Part shown: in pieces, positions 7,786-15,692 of the stretch
Layout of the letters: each line of letters starts with the position of its first letter
How positions within the stretch are numbered: position 1 is the stretch's first letter
Assembly: GCA_016194985.1 (NCBI GenBank)
Contig: JACQAK010000043.1
Span: forward strand, 1-36,650
Length of the DNA stretch: 36,650 bases
Direction of reading: 5' to 3'
Source: Bacteroidota bacterium
GTDB taxonomy: Bacteria; Bacteroidota; Bacteroidia; B-17B0; Aurantibacillaceae
Notes under the pieces: model-generated
Databases searched by the model: none
What the model was told of the DNA's origin: nothing
The model's input: only the letters and a program-made list of their open reading frames with translations
Translations under genes and position numbers: made by a program

Positions 7786-7901
7786 AATCCCGAAGGGATT
7801 AAATGTTAATAGAGAGTTGATATATTATAGGTTGTACGACCCCTTCGGGGTCGAATGTTTAATGTGTTATGGCTTCTGTTAATATTCGAATCCTTCGGAT
7901 T
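7786..7901. repeat. Three spaced triloop hairpins in the meaB-glycosyltransferase gap
   Basis: AATCCC(GAA)GGGATT at 7786-7800, CGACCCC(TTC)GGGGTCG at 7837-7853 and AATCC(TTC)GGATT at 7889-7901: three perfect short palindromes about 50 bases apart. Each is followed by a related T/A-rich stretch (AAATGTTAATAG, GAATGTTTAATG, AGTTAATAGAG). This looks like a direct-repeat array of a hairpin unit, as found in many Bacteroidota intergenic regions. No T run follows, so these are not simple terminators. Confidence 0.6.
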
Positions 7902-7946
7902 GGGGTAACCAGTTAATAGAGTCGCATTTGAAATAGGAATTATAAA

Positions 7947-9068
7947 TTGCAAAAAAAGAAGATCATAGTTTCCGTTATTAATGATTTGGTTACCGACCAA
8001 AGAGTGGCCCGTACTTGCTCTGTACTGTTTGAATTAAACTATAAAGTACTATTGGTAGGTCGTCAGCAAAAGACGTCAAAGCCTTTAGAAAAAAGAGATT
8101 ACGATTGCATGCGTATGAAATTGTTGTTTGAGCAAGGACCACAATTTTATTTATTTTTTAATATTCGTTTGTTCTTTGTGTTACTATTTACCAAAGCAGA
8201 TGTATTGCTGGCAAATGATCTGGATACTTTGCTTCCTAATTACTTGGTATCAAAACTAAAAGGCATACCCTTAATTTATGATAGTCATGAACTATTTTGT
8301 GAAGTCCCTGAGCTGCAAGCTAATCCTGGCAAAAAACGTATCTGGGAAAAACTGGAATCGTGGATTGTTCCGAAATTGAAATACAACATTACGGTTAATC
8401 AAAGTATTGCAAATTATTTTACCAATAGATACAAAGTGCCTTTTATTTTTGTACGAAATATTCCACACTATCCTAAGATCGTGAGTTTAAAATCAAAATC
8501 GGAATTGACCTTACCGGCAGGAAAAAAAATAGTGATCCTGCAAGGAGCCGGAATTAATGTTCAACGTGGTGCGGAAGAATTAGTAGAAGCATTTCAGTAT
8601 CTGGATGACAATTATCTGTTACTCATTATCGGAAGTGGAGACGTCATTCATCAGTTAAAACAAAATGTAATCAGTTTTCAGTTGCAAAATAAAGTTAAAT
8701 TCATTGATAAGATACCCGCTTCCGAATTACGACACTACACAGCGAATGCCAATCTGGGAGTTACGATTGACAAGGATTCTAACCTAAATTATCATTTCTC
8801 GCTACCCAATAAAGTGTTTGATTACATGCATGCTGGTATCCCAATCCCGGCAACAAGGCTTCCTGAAATAGAATACCTTATTAATAACTATCATATTGGC
8901 ACATTTATTGAAAATCATGAGCCTAAGCACATTGCAGATCAAATCGTTCGCTTTTTAAATAGTAAAGAATATCTGGAATATAAGAGCAATACCTTTATTG
9001 CAGCCATTGAAAACAACTGGAAAACAGAAAAACAAAAACTGATCGATCTCTTTAATGAAATTAAGTAA
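7947..9068 (+). CDS. Glycosyltransferase, GT4 (GT-B fold)
   Basis: A 373-residue GT-B glycosyltransferase. The N-terminal half opens with KKIIVSVINDLVTDQRVARTC and holds DVLLANDLDTLLPNYLVSKL and LIYDSHELFCE, usual in Bacteroidota family 4 enzymes. The C-terminal half has the nucleotide-sugar binding region (ILQGAGINVQRGAEELVEAF, LLIIGSGD, then YHFSLPNKVFDYMHAGIPIPATRLPEIEYLI). It lacks a signal peptide and probably acts at the cytoplasmic face in cell-surface glycan synthesis; donor and acceptor are unknown. The start is TTG at 7947; no better in-frame ATG gives the conserved N-terminus. Its last 14 bases overlap the next gene, so the pair is one transcript. Confidence 0.9.
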   Translation: MQKKKIIVSVINDLVTDQRVARTCSVLFELNYKVLLVGRQQKTSKPLEKRDYDCMRMKLLFEQGPQFYLFFNIRLFFVLLFTKADVLLANDLDTLLPNYLVSKLKGIPLIYDSHELFCEVPELQANPGKKRIWEKLESWIVPKLKYNITVNQSIANYFTNRYKVPFIFVRNIPHYPKIVSLKSKSELTLPAGKKIVILQGAGINVQRGAEELVEAFQYLDDNYLLLIIGSGDVIHQLKQNVISFQLQNKVKFIDKIPASELRHYTANANLGVTIDKDSNLNYHFSLPNKVFDYMHAGIPIPATRLPEIEYLINNYHIGTFIENHEPKHIADQIVRFLNSKEYLEYKSNTFIAAIENNWKTEKQKLIDLFNEIK

Positions 9069-9534
9069 CTATATACTTGTTTGTTTAATAACGGTTTCTT
9101 CTGTTGCTTTTTCTCAGCCCTCTTTTACTAATATAGATACTCTTTTGGCGAAGAATATCAGAGCTGTAAATCTTAATGATTCCGTTTATTATTTAAGTCT
9201 GTTGAATCAACCTGCCATTTTTAAAGGTAAAACAGCAAAAACAACATTCGATTCTTTAGTGGTATTAAAACCATTTACAGACGCCTTTTCCGACCTGATA
9301 GAATCTTTAAAAGAAATGACTCTTAGTCCTGATTTTACAGTAGCATATTCCGATTATGAATGTATCGACGGCAAAAAATTACGACCGGATGCTAAAGGAA
9401 AAACACCGCTACATGTTAATCTTATTATTAATGACACGATGTTGTTAAAAATGTTATTCTGGGTAAACATTAATAAGGGGCTTTATTCTATCGAGACACC
9501 GATGGTGCCAATGTTTTTGGAAAGTAAAGAATAA
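9055..9534 (+). CDS. Small exported protein of unknown function
   Basis: A 159-residue protein starting at ATG 9055 inside the last codons of the glycosyltransferase gene. A clear signal peptide (MKLSNYILVCLITVSSVAFS, cleavage before QPSFTN) is followed by a mixed alpha/beta body. The sequence is suggestive of the NTF2-like / nuclear transport factor fold common in small exported proteins, with a helical first half (TNIDTLLAKNIRAVNLNDSV, AFSDLIESLKEM) and strand-rich end (HVNLIINDTMLLKMLFWVNI), but I do not recognise the family. The overlap suggests expression with the glycosyltransferase. Function unknown. Confidence 0.75.
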   Translation: MKLSNYILVCLITVSSVAFSQPSFTNIDTLLAKNIRAVNLNDSVYYLSLLNQPAIFKGKTAKTTFDSLVVLKPFTDAFSDLIESLKEMTLSPDFTVAYSDYECIDGKKLRPDAKGKTPLHVNLIINDTMLLKMLFWVNINKGLYSIETPMVPMFLESKE

Positions 9535-9578
9535 TTCTTGGTAAACGCTATATTTAAAATTACACCTATATTTAGTTC

Positions 9579-10127
9579 GTGAAAAGAAAGATCAAACGAA
9601 CCTATCGTAAAGCAAAATATGTTGTTTACCGGCAAACTATTTTAAGACCTATAGATCATCTATGGACATTTATTGGGGCGTTTACAGGCATAGCGTTACT
9701 TGGTTATATTCAGGGAACACAATTCGGACAATCGGATAATATCTTATTGATAGGTTCATTTGGCGCCACTTCAGTATTAATTTTCGGTGCAACAAACAGC
9801 CCCTTAGCGCAACCCCGAAATTTAATTTTCGGACATCTGATCAGCGCATTTATAGGTGTATTAATTTACAAATTGATTCCTGATAATATGTGGTTATCAT
9901 CGGCATTAGCAGTGTCCTTATCCATTGTAGCAATGCAGATTACCAAAACCATGCATCCTCCGGGAGGCGCTACGGCATTGATCGCCAATATAGGTTCCGA
10001 AAAAATAAAAGCGTTGGGTTTTGGTTATGTTTTATCTCCTGTATTATCGGGTGTGTTAATCCTGTTTTTAGTGGCGATTACGGTAAATAATATTCCTAAG
10101 GACAGAAATTATCCTTATCGAAAATAA
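9579..10127 (+). CDS. HPP family integral membrane protein
   Basis: A 182-residue inner-membrane protein with a basic N-terminus (KRKIKRTYRKAKY) and four to five membrane helices. The family-naming motif is present as KTMHPPGGATALIA, and the GATNSPLAQPRNLIFGH segment is also characteristic. HPP proteins in cyanobacteria and plants have been linked to nitrite transport; in Bacteroidota the role is not settled. The start is GTG at 9579; a TATATTTA box (one base off the -7 consensus) at 9567-9574 sits right before it. Its stop TAA is directly followed by the stop of the opposite ABC transporter gene with no base between. Confidence 0.88.
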   Translation: MKRKIKRTYRKAKYVVYRQTILRPIDHLWTFIGAFTGIALLGYIQGTQFGQSDNILLIGSFGATSVLIFGATNSPLAQPRNLIFGHLISAFIGVLIYKLIPDNMWLSSALAVSLSIVAMQITKTMHPPGGATALIANIGSEKIKALGFGYVLSPVLSGVLILFLVAITVNNIPKDRNYPYRK

Positions 10128-11897
10128 TTATTTTCTCTCACCGATCTGTTGTCTCCACATCGCATAGTACAAGCCTTTTTCAGCCAATAACTCATCGTGT
10201 TTTCCTTGCTCAATAATTTTTCCTTGTTCCAGTACATAGATTTTATCAGCATGCATAATCGTGGATAATCGATGAGCAATCAATACAGTGATCTGATTTT
10301 GTTTGGAAGAAATATCACGAATGGTTTTTGTGATCTCCTCTTCCGTAATTGAATCCAGAGCAGATGTTGCCTCATCAAATATTAATAAATGAGGCTGACG
10401 CAATAATGCTCTGGCTATTGATAAACGCTGTTTCTCACCACCGCTTAATTTAATACCGCCTTCGCCAATAGTTGTGTAAATGCCGTCTGTAGCTCTGCTT
10501 AATAAATTCTGACAAGATGCTTTTTTAAGAACATCCATTACTTCTTCATCGGTGGCATTTGGTTTAGTGAACAATAAATTGTCTTTAATGGTGCCGCTAA
10601 ATAACTGTGAATCCTGAGATACCAAGCCTAGTTGACGGCGTAGCTCTGTTAAATTAATTTCAGTGGATTCGATATTGTTATACAATACCTTCCCTTCATT
10701 TGGTTTATACAGACCCAGTAATAATTTCACCAATGTGGTTTTCCCGCTTCCGCTTGGACCAACAAAGGCAACGGTTTCGCCGTTTTTTATGTGGATATTT
10801 ATATTCTGAACCGCAAATCCATTCGAACTATTATGACCAAATGATACATTTTGATAATTCACATCTTTAATATCACCAAGTACCGATGGTGAAACAGGAA
10901 CTTCCTCAGATTGTGAATTGATTAATTTGGCAAAATTATCCATGCTGACTTTGGTTTCGTTAAATACAGCAATCACGTTACCTAACTCCTGCAAAGGATT
11001 AAAGATGAAGAAAGAGAAAAACATGAGCGTAATTAAATCACCTACTTTAATGATTCCCTGAAAAACAAAACAATACAGGGTAAAAACCAGGGCACTTCTT
11101 ACCAAATGAACGGTAGTCCCCTGAATAAAGCTTAAAGAACGAATGAAACGTACTTTTTTTAATTCTAAACCCAATATTTTCAGGGTTGTTGAATTCAATC
11201 GTTTTTCTTCCTGCTCAATTAATCCAAGGCTTTTTACTAATTCAATGTTTCTTAACGATTCGGTAGTGGCTCCTGCTAATGCCGTTGTTTCACCTAAAAT
11301 TTCTTTGGAGATCTTTTTTATTTTCTTACCCAAAAATGAACTTACGCTGGCAATAATTGGAACGGTAATTAAATACAAGGGGCCAAGCAACCAGTGAATA
11401 CTAATGGCGTATACAAACACAAAAATAATTCCGATGATCGACTGAAAAATAAGTGTGATAAATAAATTGACAAATTTTTCGGTATCCGATTTTACTTTTT
11501 GTAATTTACCTAATGTTTCTCCGCTTCGTTGGTCTTCAAAGTCTTTGTAAGGTAAGGATAATGCTTTCTTAATACCATCCGTATACATTTGCGCGCCGGT
11601 ACGTTGAATGATGATATTGGTAAAATAATCCTGGAAATTTTTCGCAATACGCGACATAAGTGCGGCTCCAATCGAAAGTCCTATAAAAACCAGTAAGCTT
11701 TCCATAAACTGGCTTTGTGTGTCGCCAATATGCCAGTAATAAGTTGCATCTTCGGTATGAGCTGTGCTAAAGCGGTTAATTAATTTTCCCGTAATAATAG
11801 AATCACACAGAGAAAAACATTGATTGATGGCTGCCAGAACCAAGGCTAAAAATAGCAATGGTTTATAAGCTTTAAGATAGGTATATAGAATTTTCAT
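10128..11897 (-). CDS. ABC exporter, fused permease/ATPase (MsbA-like)
   Basis: A 589-residue half-transporter that would work as a homodimer in the inner membrane. Residues 1-320 are the six-helix exporter domain (type IV ABC fold); the nucleotide-binding domain follows. Walker A VGPSGSGKTT is near residue 377, Q-loop LGLVSQDSQLF downstream, signature LSGGEKQRLSIARALL near 484, Walker B LLIFDEATSALD near 504 and the H-loop LIAHRLSTI after it. All catalytic motifs are intact. Substrate is unknown; lipid, peptide and drug exporters share this layout. The gene is divergent from the C40 peptidase and abuts the HPP gene tail to tail. Confidence 0.93.
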   Translation of the reverse strand: MKILYTYLKAYKPLLFLALVLAAINQCFSLCDSIITGKLINRFSTAHTEDATYYWHIGDTQSQFMESLLVFIGLSIGAALMSRIAKNFQDYFTNIIIQRTGAQMYTDGIKKALSLPYKDFEDQRSGETLGKLQKVKSDTEKFVNLFITLIFQSIIGIIFVFVYAISIHWLLGPLYLITVPIIASVSSFLGKKIKKISKEILGETTALAGATTESLRNIELVKSLGLIEQEEKRLNSTTLKILGLELKKVRFIRSLSFIQGTTVHLVRSALVFTLYCFVFQGIIKVGDLITLMFFSFFIFNPLQELGNVIAVFNETKVSMDNFAKLINSQSEEVPVSPSVLGDIKDVNYQNVSFGHNSSNGFAVQNINIHIKNGETVAFVGPSGSGKTTLVKLLLGLYKPNEGKVLYNNIESTEINLTELRRQLGLVSQDSQLFSGTIKDNLLFTKPNATDEEVMDVLKKASCQNLLSRATDGIYTTIGEGGIKLSGGEKQRLSIARALLRQPHLLIFDEATSALDSITEEEITKTIRDISSKQNQITVLIAHRLSTIMHADKIYVLEQGKIIEQGKHDELLAEKGLYYAMWRQQIGERK

Positions 11898-12023
11898 GAA
11901 GAGTATATTTTAAAAGACCGTAAAATTACGACTTATGGGATTATGAAATCAATTAATAATGGATAGTGGATAACTATTTAAGATTGATTAACGTATTACT
12001 AAAACAACCTTTAATTTAGCCTT

Positions 12024-12797
12024 ATGAGTTTTGGTATTTGTTCTCTTAGTATTATTCCTTGCAGGAAAGAACCCGCTAGTACCAGCGAAATGGTGACTCA
12101 GTTGTTATTTGGCGAAACTTATACCATTGTTGAAGACAGAGAAGATTGGATTAGGATTACCACTAATTATGATAATTATCCATGTTGGATCAGTGCAAAG
12201 CAGCATACCCGTTTATCGGATGCTGGTTATAAATCTCTGCAATCTAATACTTTAAGTTCTGAATTAGTACAGGTTGTAAATCAGTCAGATAACCAGGCTG
12301 TTTTTCCTGTAACGATAGGAGCAACCTTACCAAATTTTAATAACGGAATTTTAAAAATCAGCGATATCAATTTTGCTTTTGAAGGACAGACGTCTGACTC
12401 GGGCATAAAAAAAACAGTGAAGGATATTAAAGAAACAGCTTACCTGTTCTTAAATGCTCCCTATTTATGGGGAGGCCGAAGCCCTTTTGGTATCGACTGC
12501 TCTGGTTTTACTCAACTGGTCTATAAATTAAACGGATACAAATTGCCCAGGGACGCAAGTCAACAGGTTGAAATTGGGTCTCCTTTAAGTTTTGTGGAAG
12601 AAGCCGAGGCAGGCGATTTGGCCTTCTTTGATAATGAAGAAGGAAATATTGTGCATGTTGGTATTGTTTTGGAAAATCAACAGATCATCCACGCCAGTGG
12701 CTGTGTACGTATTGATAAATTTGATCATTATGGTATTTTTCATACCGATAATAAAAAATACTCCCATATGCTAAGAGTCATTAAAAAAATCATTTAA
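12024..12797 (+). CDS. C40 (NlpC/P60) peptidase with N-terminal SH3-like domain
   Basis: A 257-residue cysteine peptidase, predicted to cut gamma-D-Glu-diamino acid links in peptidoglycan peptides. Residues about 1-75 form an SH3-like module (ETYTIVEDREDWIRITTNYDNYPCWI). The NlpC/P60 domain follows (about 130-257) with the triad Cys159 (in IDCSGFTQ), His211 (in IVHVGIVL) and His223 (in IIHASG). There is no signal peptide, which suggests action on imported muropeptides in the cytosol (dipeptidyl-peptidase VI-like recycling), though unconventional export cannot be excluded. The start at 12024 keeps the usual short N-terminus of Bacteroidota homologues. Confidence 0.92.
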   Translation: MSFGICSLSIIPCRKEPASTSEMVTQLLFGETYTIVEDREDWIRITTNYDNYPCWISAKQHTRLSDAGYKSLQSNTLSSELVQVVNQSDNQAVFPVTIGATLPNFNNGILKISDINFAFEGQTSDSGIKKTVKDIKETAYLFLNAPYLWGGRSPFGIDCSGFTQLVYKLNGYKLPRDASQQVEIGSPLSFVEEAEAGDLAFFDNEEGNIVHVGIVLENQQIIHASGCVRIDKFDHYGIFHTDNKKYSHMLRVIKKII

Positions 12798-12813
12798 AAT
12801 CCCCTTTTTTTGC

Positions 12814-12821
12814 TACATTTG
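12814..12821 (+). promoter_or_regulatory. -7 promoter element for the oxoamine synthase gene
   Basis: TACATTTG matches TAnnTTTG, 39 bases before the ATG at 12861. No consensus-spaced TTG upstream. Confidence 0.5.
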
Positions 12822-12860
12822 CCAACCATAAATTACTTAGTATAAGAAATCACATTTATT

Positions 12861-14120
12861 ATGAAAGATATATTTGAAAAAATCGAAAAGAACATGGGAC
12901 CTATTGGAGAACACTCTAAAGAATCTCATGGATACTTTACTTTTCCTAAACTGGAAGGGGATATTAACCCTCATATGAACTTCAGAGGAAAATCGTTATT
13001 GAACTGGAGTTTAAATAATTATTTAGGGTTGGCCAATCATCCGGAAGTACGTAAAGCAGATGCTGATGCTGCGGCTCAATACGGTTTGGCATTACCAATG
13101 GGTGCTCGTATGATGAGTGGAAACTCTGATAATCACGAAGCATTGGAAAGAGGCTTATCGGCATTAGTGAAAAAAGAAGACACAATCTTATGTAATTTTG
13201 GATATCAGGCAATGGTTTCTGCTATTGATGCTTTGGTTGACAGAAGAGATGTGATTGTATACGACGCAGAATCTCATGCCTGTATTTTAGATGGAGTTCG
13301 TTTACACATGGGAAAACGTTTTGTATTTAAACACAATGATATTGAGGATTGTGAAAAACAATTAGAACGCGCTAAAAAATTGGCAGAAACAACCGGTGGT
13401 GGAATTTTGGTAATTACAGAAGGTGTTTTTGGTATGCGTGGCGACCAGGGAAAATTAAAAGAAATAGTAGCATTAAAGAAAAAATATGATTTCCGTTTAT
13501 TTGTAGATGATGCTCATGGTATCGGAACAATGGGACCTAACGGTGGAGGAACAGGTGAAGAGCAAGGGTGTCAGGATGGTATTGATATTTACTTTGGAAC
13601 ATTTGCTAAATCATTTGCCCTCATCGGAGGATTCATTAGTTCTACAAAACAAGTGGTAACGTATTTACGTTACAATATGCGTTCTCAGATTTTTGCTAAA
13701 TCGTTGCCAATGCCTTTGGTAGTTGGTTTATTGAAACGTCTGGAGTTAATCAACAAGCACCCTGAATACCGTCAAAAATTATGGGATATCACTAAAAAAT
13801 TACAAAGCGGTTTAGTAGCTGCAGGATTCAATATCGGAGATACCAATACACCTGTAACTCCCGTATACATGAATGGATCTATACCTGAAGCAACAAACAT
13901 GGTAATTGATTTACGCGAGAACTTCGGTATTTTCTGTTCCATGGTTGTATACCCGGTTATTCCTAAAGGAATGATTATTTTACGTTTGATTCCTACAGCT
14001 GTTCATACAGATGAAGATGTAAAATATACCATTGAGTGCTTCTCAAAAATTAAGGATAAATTATATGGTGGCCAATACATGGCCGACAAAATCCGTGAAG
14101 GATTTGCTCAAAAATTATAA
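12861..14120 (+). CDS. Alpha-oxoamine synthase: serine palmitoyltransferase or cysteate acyltransferase
   Basis: A 419-residue PLP enzyme of the alpha-oxoamine synthase family, which joins an acyl-CoA (or acyl-ACP) to an amino acid with loss of CO2. PLP residues are in place: Asp216 and His219 in VDDAHGIGT and the Schiff-base Lys250 in FGTFAKSFALIGGF. LNNYLGLANHPEV and GARMMSGNSDNHEALE are also family marks. In Bacteroidota such enzymes make either 3-ketosphinganine from serine or, with cysteate, the precursor of capnine sulfonolipids; sequence alone does not let me choose. No signal peptide or membrane segment. It has its own -7 box and is followed by a dispersed repeat and TatD. Confidence 0.9.
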   Translation: MKDIFEKIEKNMGPIGEHSKESHGYFTFPKLEGDINPHMNFRGKSLLNWSLNNYLGLANHPEVRKADADAAAQYGLALPMGARMMSGNSDNHEALERGLSALVKKEDTILCNFGYQAMVSAIDALVDRRDVIVYDAESHACILDGVRLHMGKRFVFKHNDIEDCEKQLERAKKLAETTGGGILVITEGVFGMRGDQGKLKEIVALKKKYDFRLFVDDAHGIGTMGPNGGGTGEEQGCQDGIDIYFGTFAKSFALIGGFISSTKQVVTYLRYNMRSQIFAKSLPMPLVVGLLKRLELINKHPEYRQKLWDITKKLQSGLVAAGFNIGDTNTPVTPVYMNGSIPEATNMVIDLRENFGIFCSMVVYPVIPKGMIILRLIPTAVHTDEDVKYTIECFSKIKDKLYGGQYMADKIREGFAQKL

Positions 14121-14134
14121 TTAAACAAAATTTT

Positions 14135-14160
14135 TGTCAGTTCGAGCGAAGTCGAGAACC
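14135..14160 (+). repeat. Dispersed short repeat (GTCAGTTCGAG...CGAGAACC)
   Basis: A 26-base sequence with near-symmetry (GTTCGAG...GTCGAGAAC) between the oxoamine synthase and tatD. From memory it matches a very common intergenic repeat in Flavobacteriia. It ends eight bases before the TTG start of the next gene. Confidence 0.5.
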
Positions 14161-14168
14161 TTAAAAAA

Positions 14169-14807
14169 TTGATACCATACATCAACATACATACACACCA
14201 TTTATCGCAAGAAGATGGTGTGTTTTTGTTTAATAACCGTTTTGGTTTTGATAAGATTATCTATACAGATAGTTTTTTTTCGGCAGGTATACATCCCTGG
14301 GATGCCGATTTACCGATATCGATAACGGATTTGGAACAACTCATTCAACATCCAAACTGTTTGGCGGTGGGTGAATGTGGTTTGGATAGTATATCGGAAG
14401 TTAATTTTCATATACAAACAGAAATTTTTAAAGATCAATTGGATTTGGCTGTTAATTATCAAAAACCTGTTATGATTCATTGTGTGAGGTCTTTTGATGA
14501 ACTCATCGCCATCTGCGAACCTTATCATTCTTCCATACCTTTGATCATTCATGGCTTTAATAAATCTATACAACTGGCCCAACAACTTATACATAAGGGC
14601 TTTTACCTCTCGCTAAGCCATGCAGTATTCAAAAAAAATAATATTGATATGAGTAGTATTCCAGTTGAAAAACTATTTTTAGAAACAGATGACAGGAATA
14701 CTGTTTCTATAAAAGATGTGTATAAATCAGCCTCGTTGCTGCTGAAAATAGATGAAGATGTTTTAAAAGAAAAAATTTACAGTAATTTCACAACCTTATT
14801 TAAGTAA
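14169..14807 (+). CDS. TatD family metal-dependent hydrolase
   Basis: A 212-residue TIM-barrel metallohydrolase of the TatD DNase family, shorter than Escherichia coli TatD (260) as is usual for the Bacteroidota subgroup. Metal-ligand motifs in order: INIHTHH at 6-11, AGIHPWD, AVGECGLD, VMIHCVR, LIIHGF and FLETDD near the end. Family members act as 3'-5' nucleases on damaged DNA or RNA or as D-aminoacyl-tRNA-type hydrolases; the exact substrate here is open. The only start that keeps the first HxH motif is TTG at 14169, just after a dispersed repeat. Three bases separate its stop from tcdA, so the two are co-transcribed. Confidence 0.88.
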   Translation: MIPYINIHTHHLSQEDGVFLFNNRFGFDKIIYTDSFFSAGIHPWDADLPISITDLEQLIQHPNCLAVGECGLDSISEVNFHIQTEIFKDQLDLAVNYQKPVMIHCVRSFDELIAICEPYHSSIPLIIHGFNKSIQLAQQLIHKGFYLSLSHAVFKKNNIDMSSIPVEKLFLETDDRNTVSIKDVYKSASLLLKIDEDVLKEKIYSNFTTLFK

Positions 14808-14810
14808 ACT

Positions 14811-15545
14811 ATGGAAGACAAACATTGGATGCAACGAACCCGTTTATTAGTAGGAGATACGGGATTAGACAATTTGCAAAAAGCACATGTACTTATTGTT
14901 GGATTGGGAGGCGTGGGCTCGTATGCCGCCGAAGCATTATGCAGAGCCGGTATTGGAGAACTCACCATTGTGGATGGGGATGTGGTTGATCCAACCAATA
15001 GAAACCGGCAGTTGCAGGCTTTATCTACTACACATGGCATGGGAAAAGCTGTATTGATGCAGGAAAGAATGTTACAGATCAATCCTTATGTAAAATTGAA
15101 TGTGATCTCTCAATTTCAGGACCCCGAAAAAATGGTGCAATTATTACAGCAAAAATTTGATTATGTGATTGATGCGATTGATAGTATTACGCCTAAAGTA
15201 CATTTGATAAAAACCGCTTTGGATATGGGGCATAAACTGGTATCCTCTATGGGAGCCGGTGGCAAGATGGATCCTACCCAACTTAAAGTGGTTGATATAT
15301 CCAAAACCTGCCATTGCCCTATGGCTTATTACCTTCGAAAACGGTTAAAAGAAGTGGGGATTCGAAAAGGGTTTCAGGCTGTTTTTTCTACAGAATTACC
15401 TGATAAAAAATCGATCATGAAAACAGATGGATCGAATTTTAAAAAATCGGCTTATGGTACTATTTCCTATATTCCTGCTGTTTTTGGAATGACCTGCGCA
15501 TCCGTAGTTATAAGGGATTTAACCGATTGGAAAGAAATAAAGTAA
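14811..15545 (+). CDS. tcdA: tRNA threonylcarbamoyladenosine dehydratase TcdA
   Basis: A 244-residue E1-like (ThiF/MoeB/HesA superfamily) enzyme that cyclises t6A37 to ct6A37 in ANN-decoding tRNAs using ATP. The N-terminus WMQRTRLLVGDTGLDNLQKAHV is the TcdA form. The nucleotide site VLIVGLGGVGSYAAE is followed by GIGELTIVDGDVVDPTNRNRQ. KTCHCPMAYYLRKRLKE probably includes the catalytic cysteine region. It is slightly shorter than the E. coli protein (268). It follows tatD by three bases, a pairing often seen in Bacteroidota. Confidence 0.94.
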   Translation: MEDKHWMQRTRLLVGDTGLDNLQKAHVLIVGLGGVGSYAAEALCRAGIGELTIVDGDVVDPTNRNRQLQALSTTHGMGKAVLMQERMLQINPYVKLNVISQFQDPEKMVQLLQQKFDYVIDAIDSITPKVHLIKTALDMGHKLVSSMGAGGKMDPTQLKVVDISKTCHCPMAYYLRKRLKEVGIRKGFQAVFSTELPDKKSIMKTDGSNFKKSAYGTISYIPAVFGMTCASVVIRDLTDWKEIK

Positions 15546-15614
15546 TACATCTCTCTGAGCTACAAAAACATAACTATTTTAACAAATTAACGATTAGTAA
15601 CTTTTTAACAATAT

Positions 15615-15646
15615 TTTGGTATTATTTAAATTAATCGTTAAGTTTG
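15615..15646 (+). promoter_or_regulatory. Consensus Bacteroidota promoter for the M43 protease
   Basis: TTTG at 15615-15618, a 20-base spacer, then TAAGTTTG at 15639-15646. Both boxes and the spacing match the TTTG-N19-21-TAnnTTTG consensus. The 5' leader would be about 40 bases. This is the best promoter in the window. Confidence 0.75.
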
Positions 15647-15692
15647 TGATTAGAATAAATCCCCATTTATTTAATATAAACTATATAAAAAG

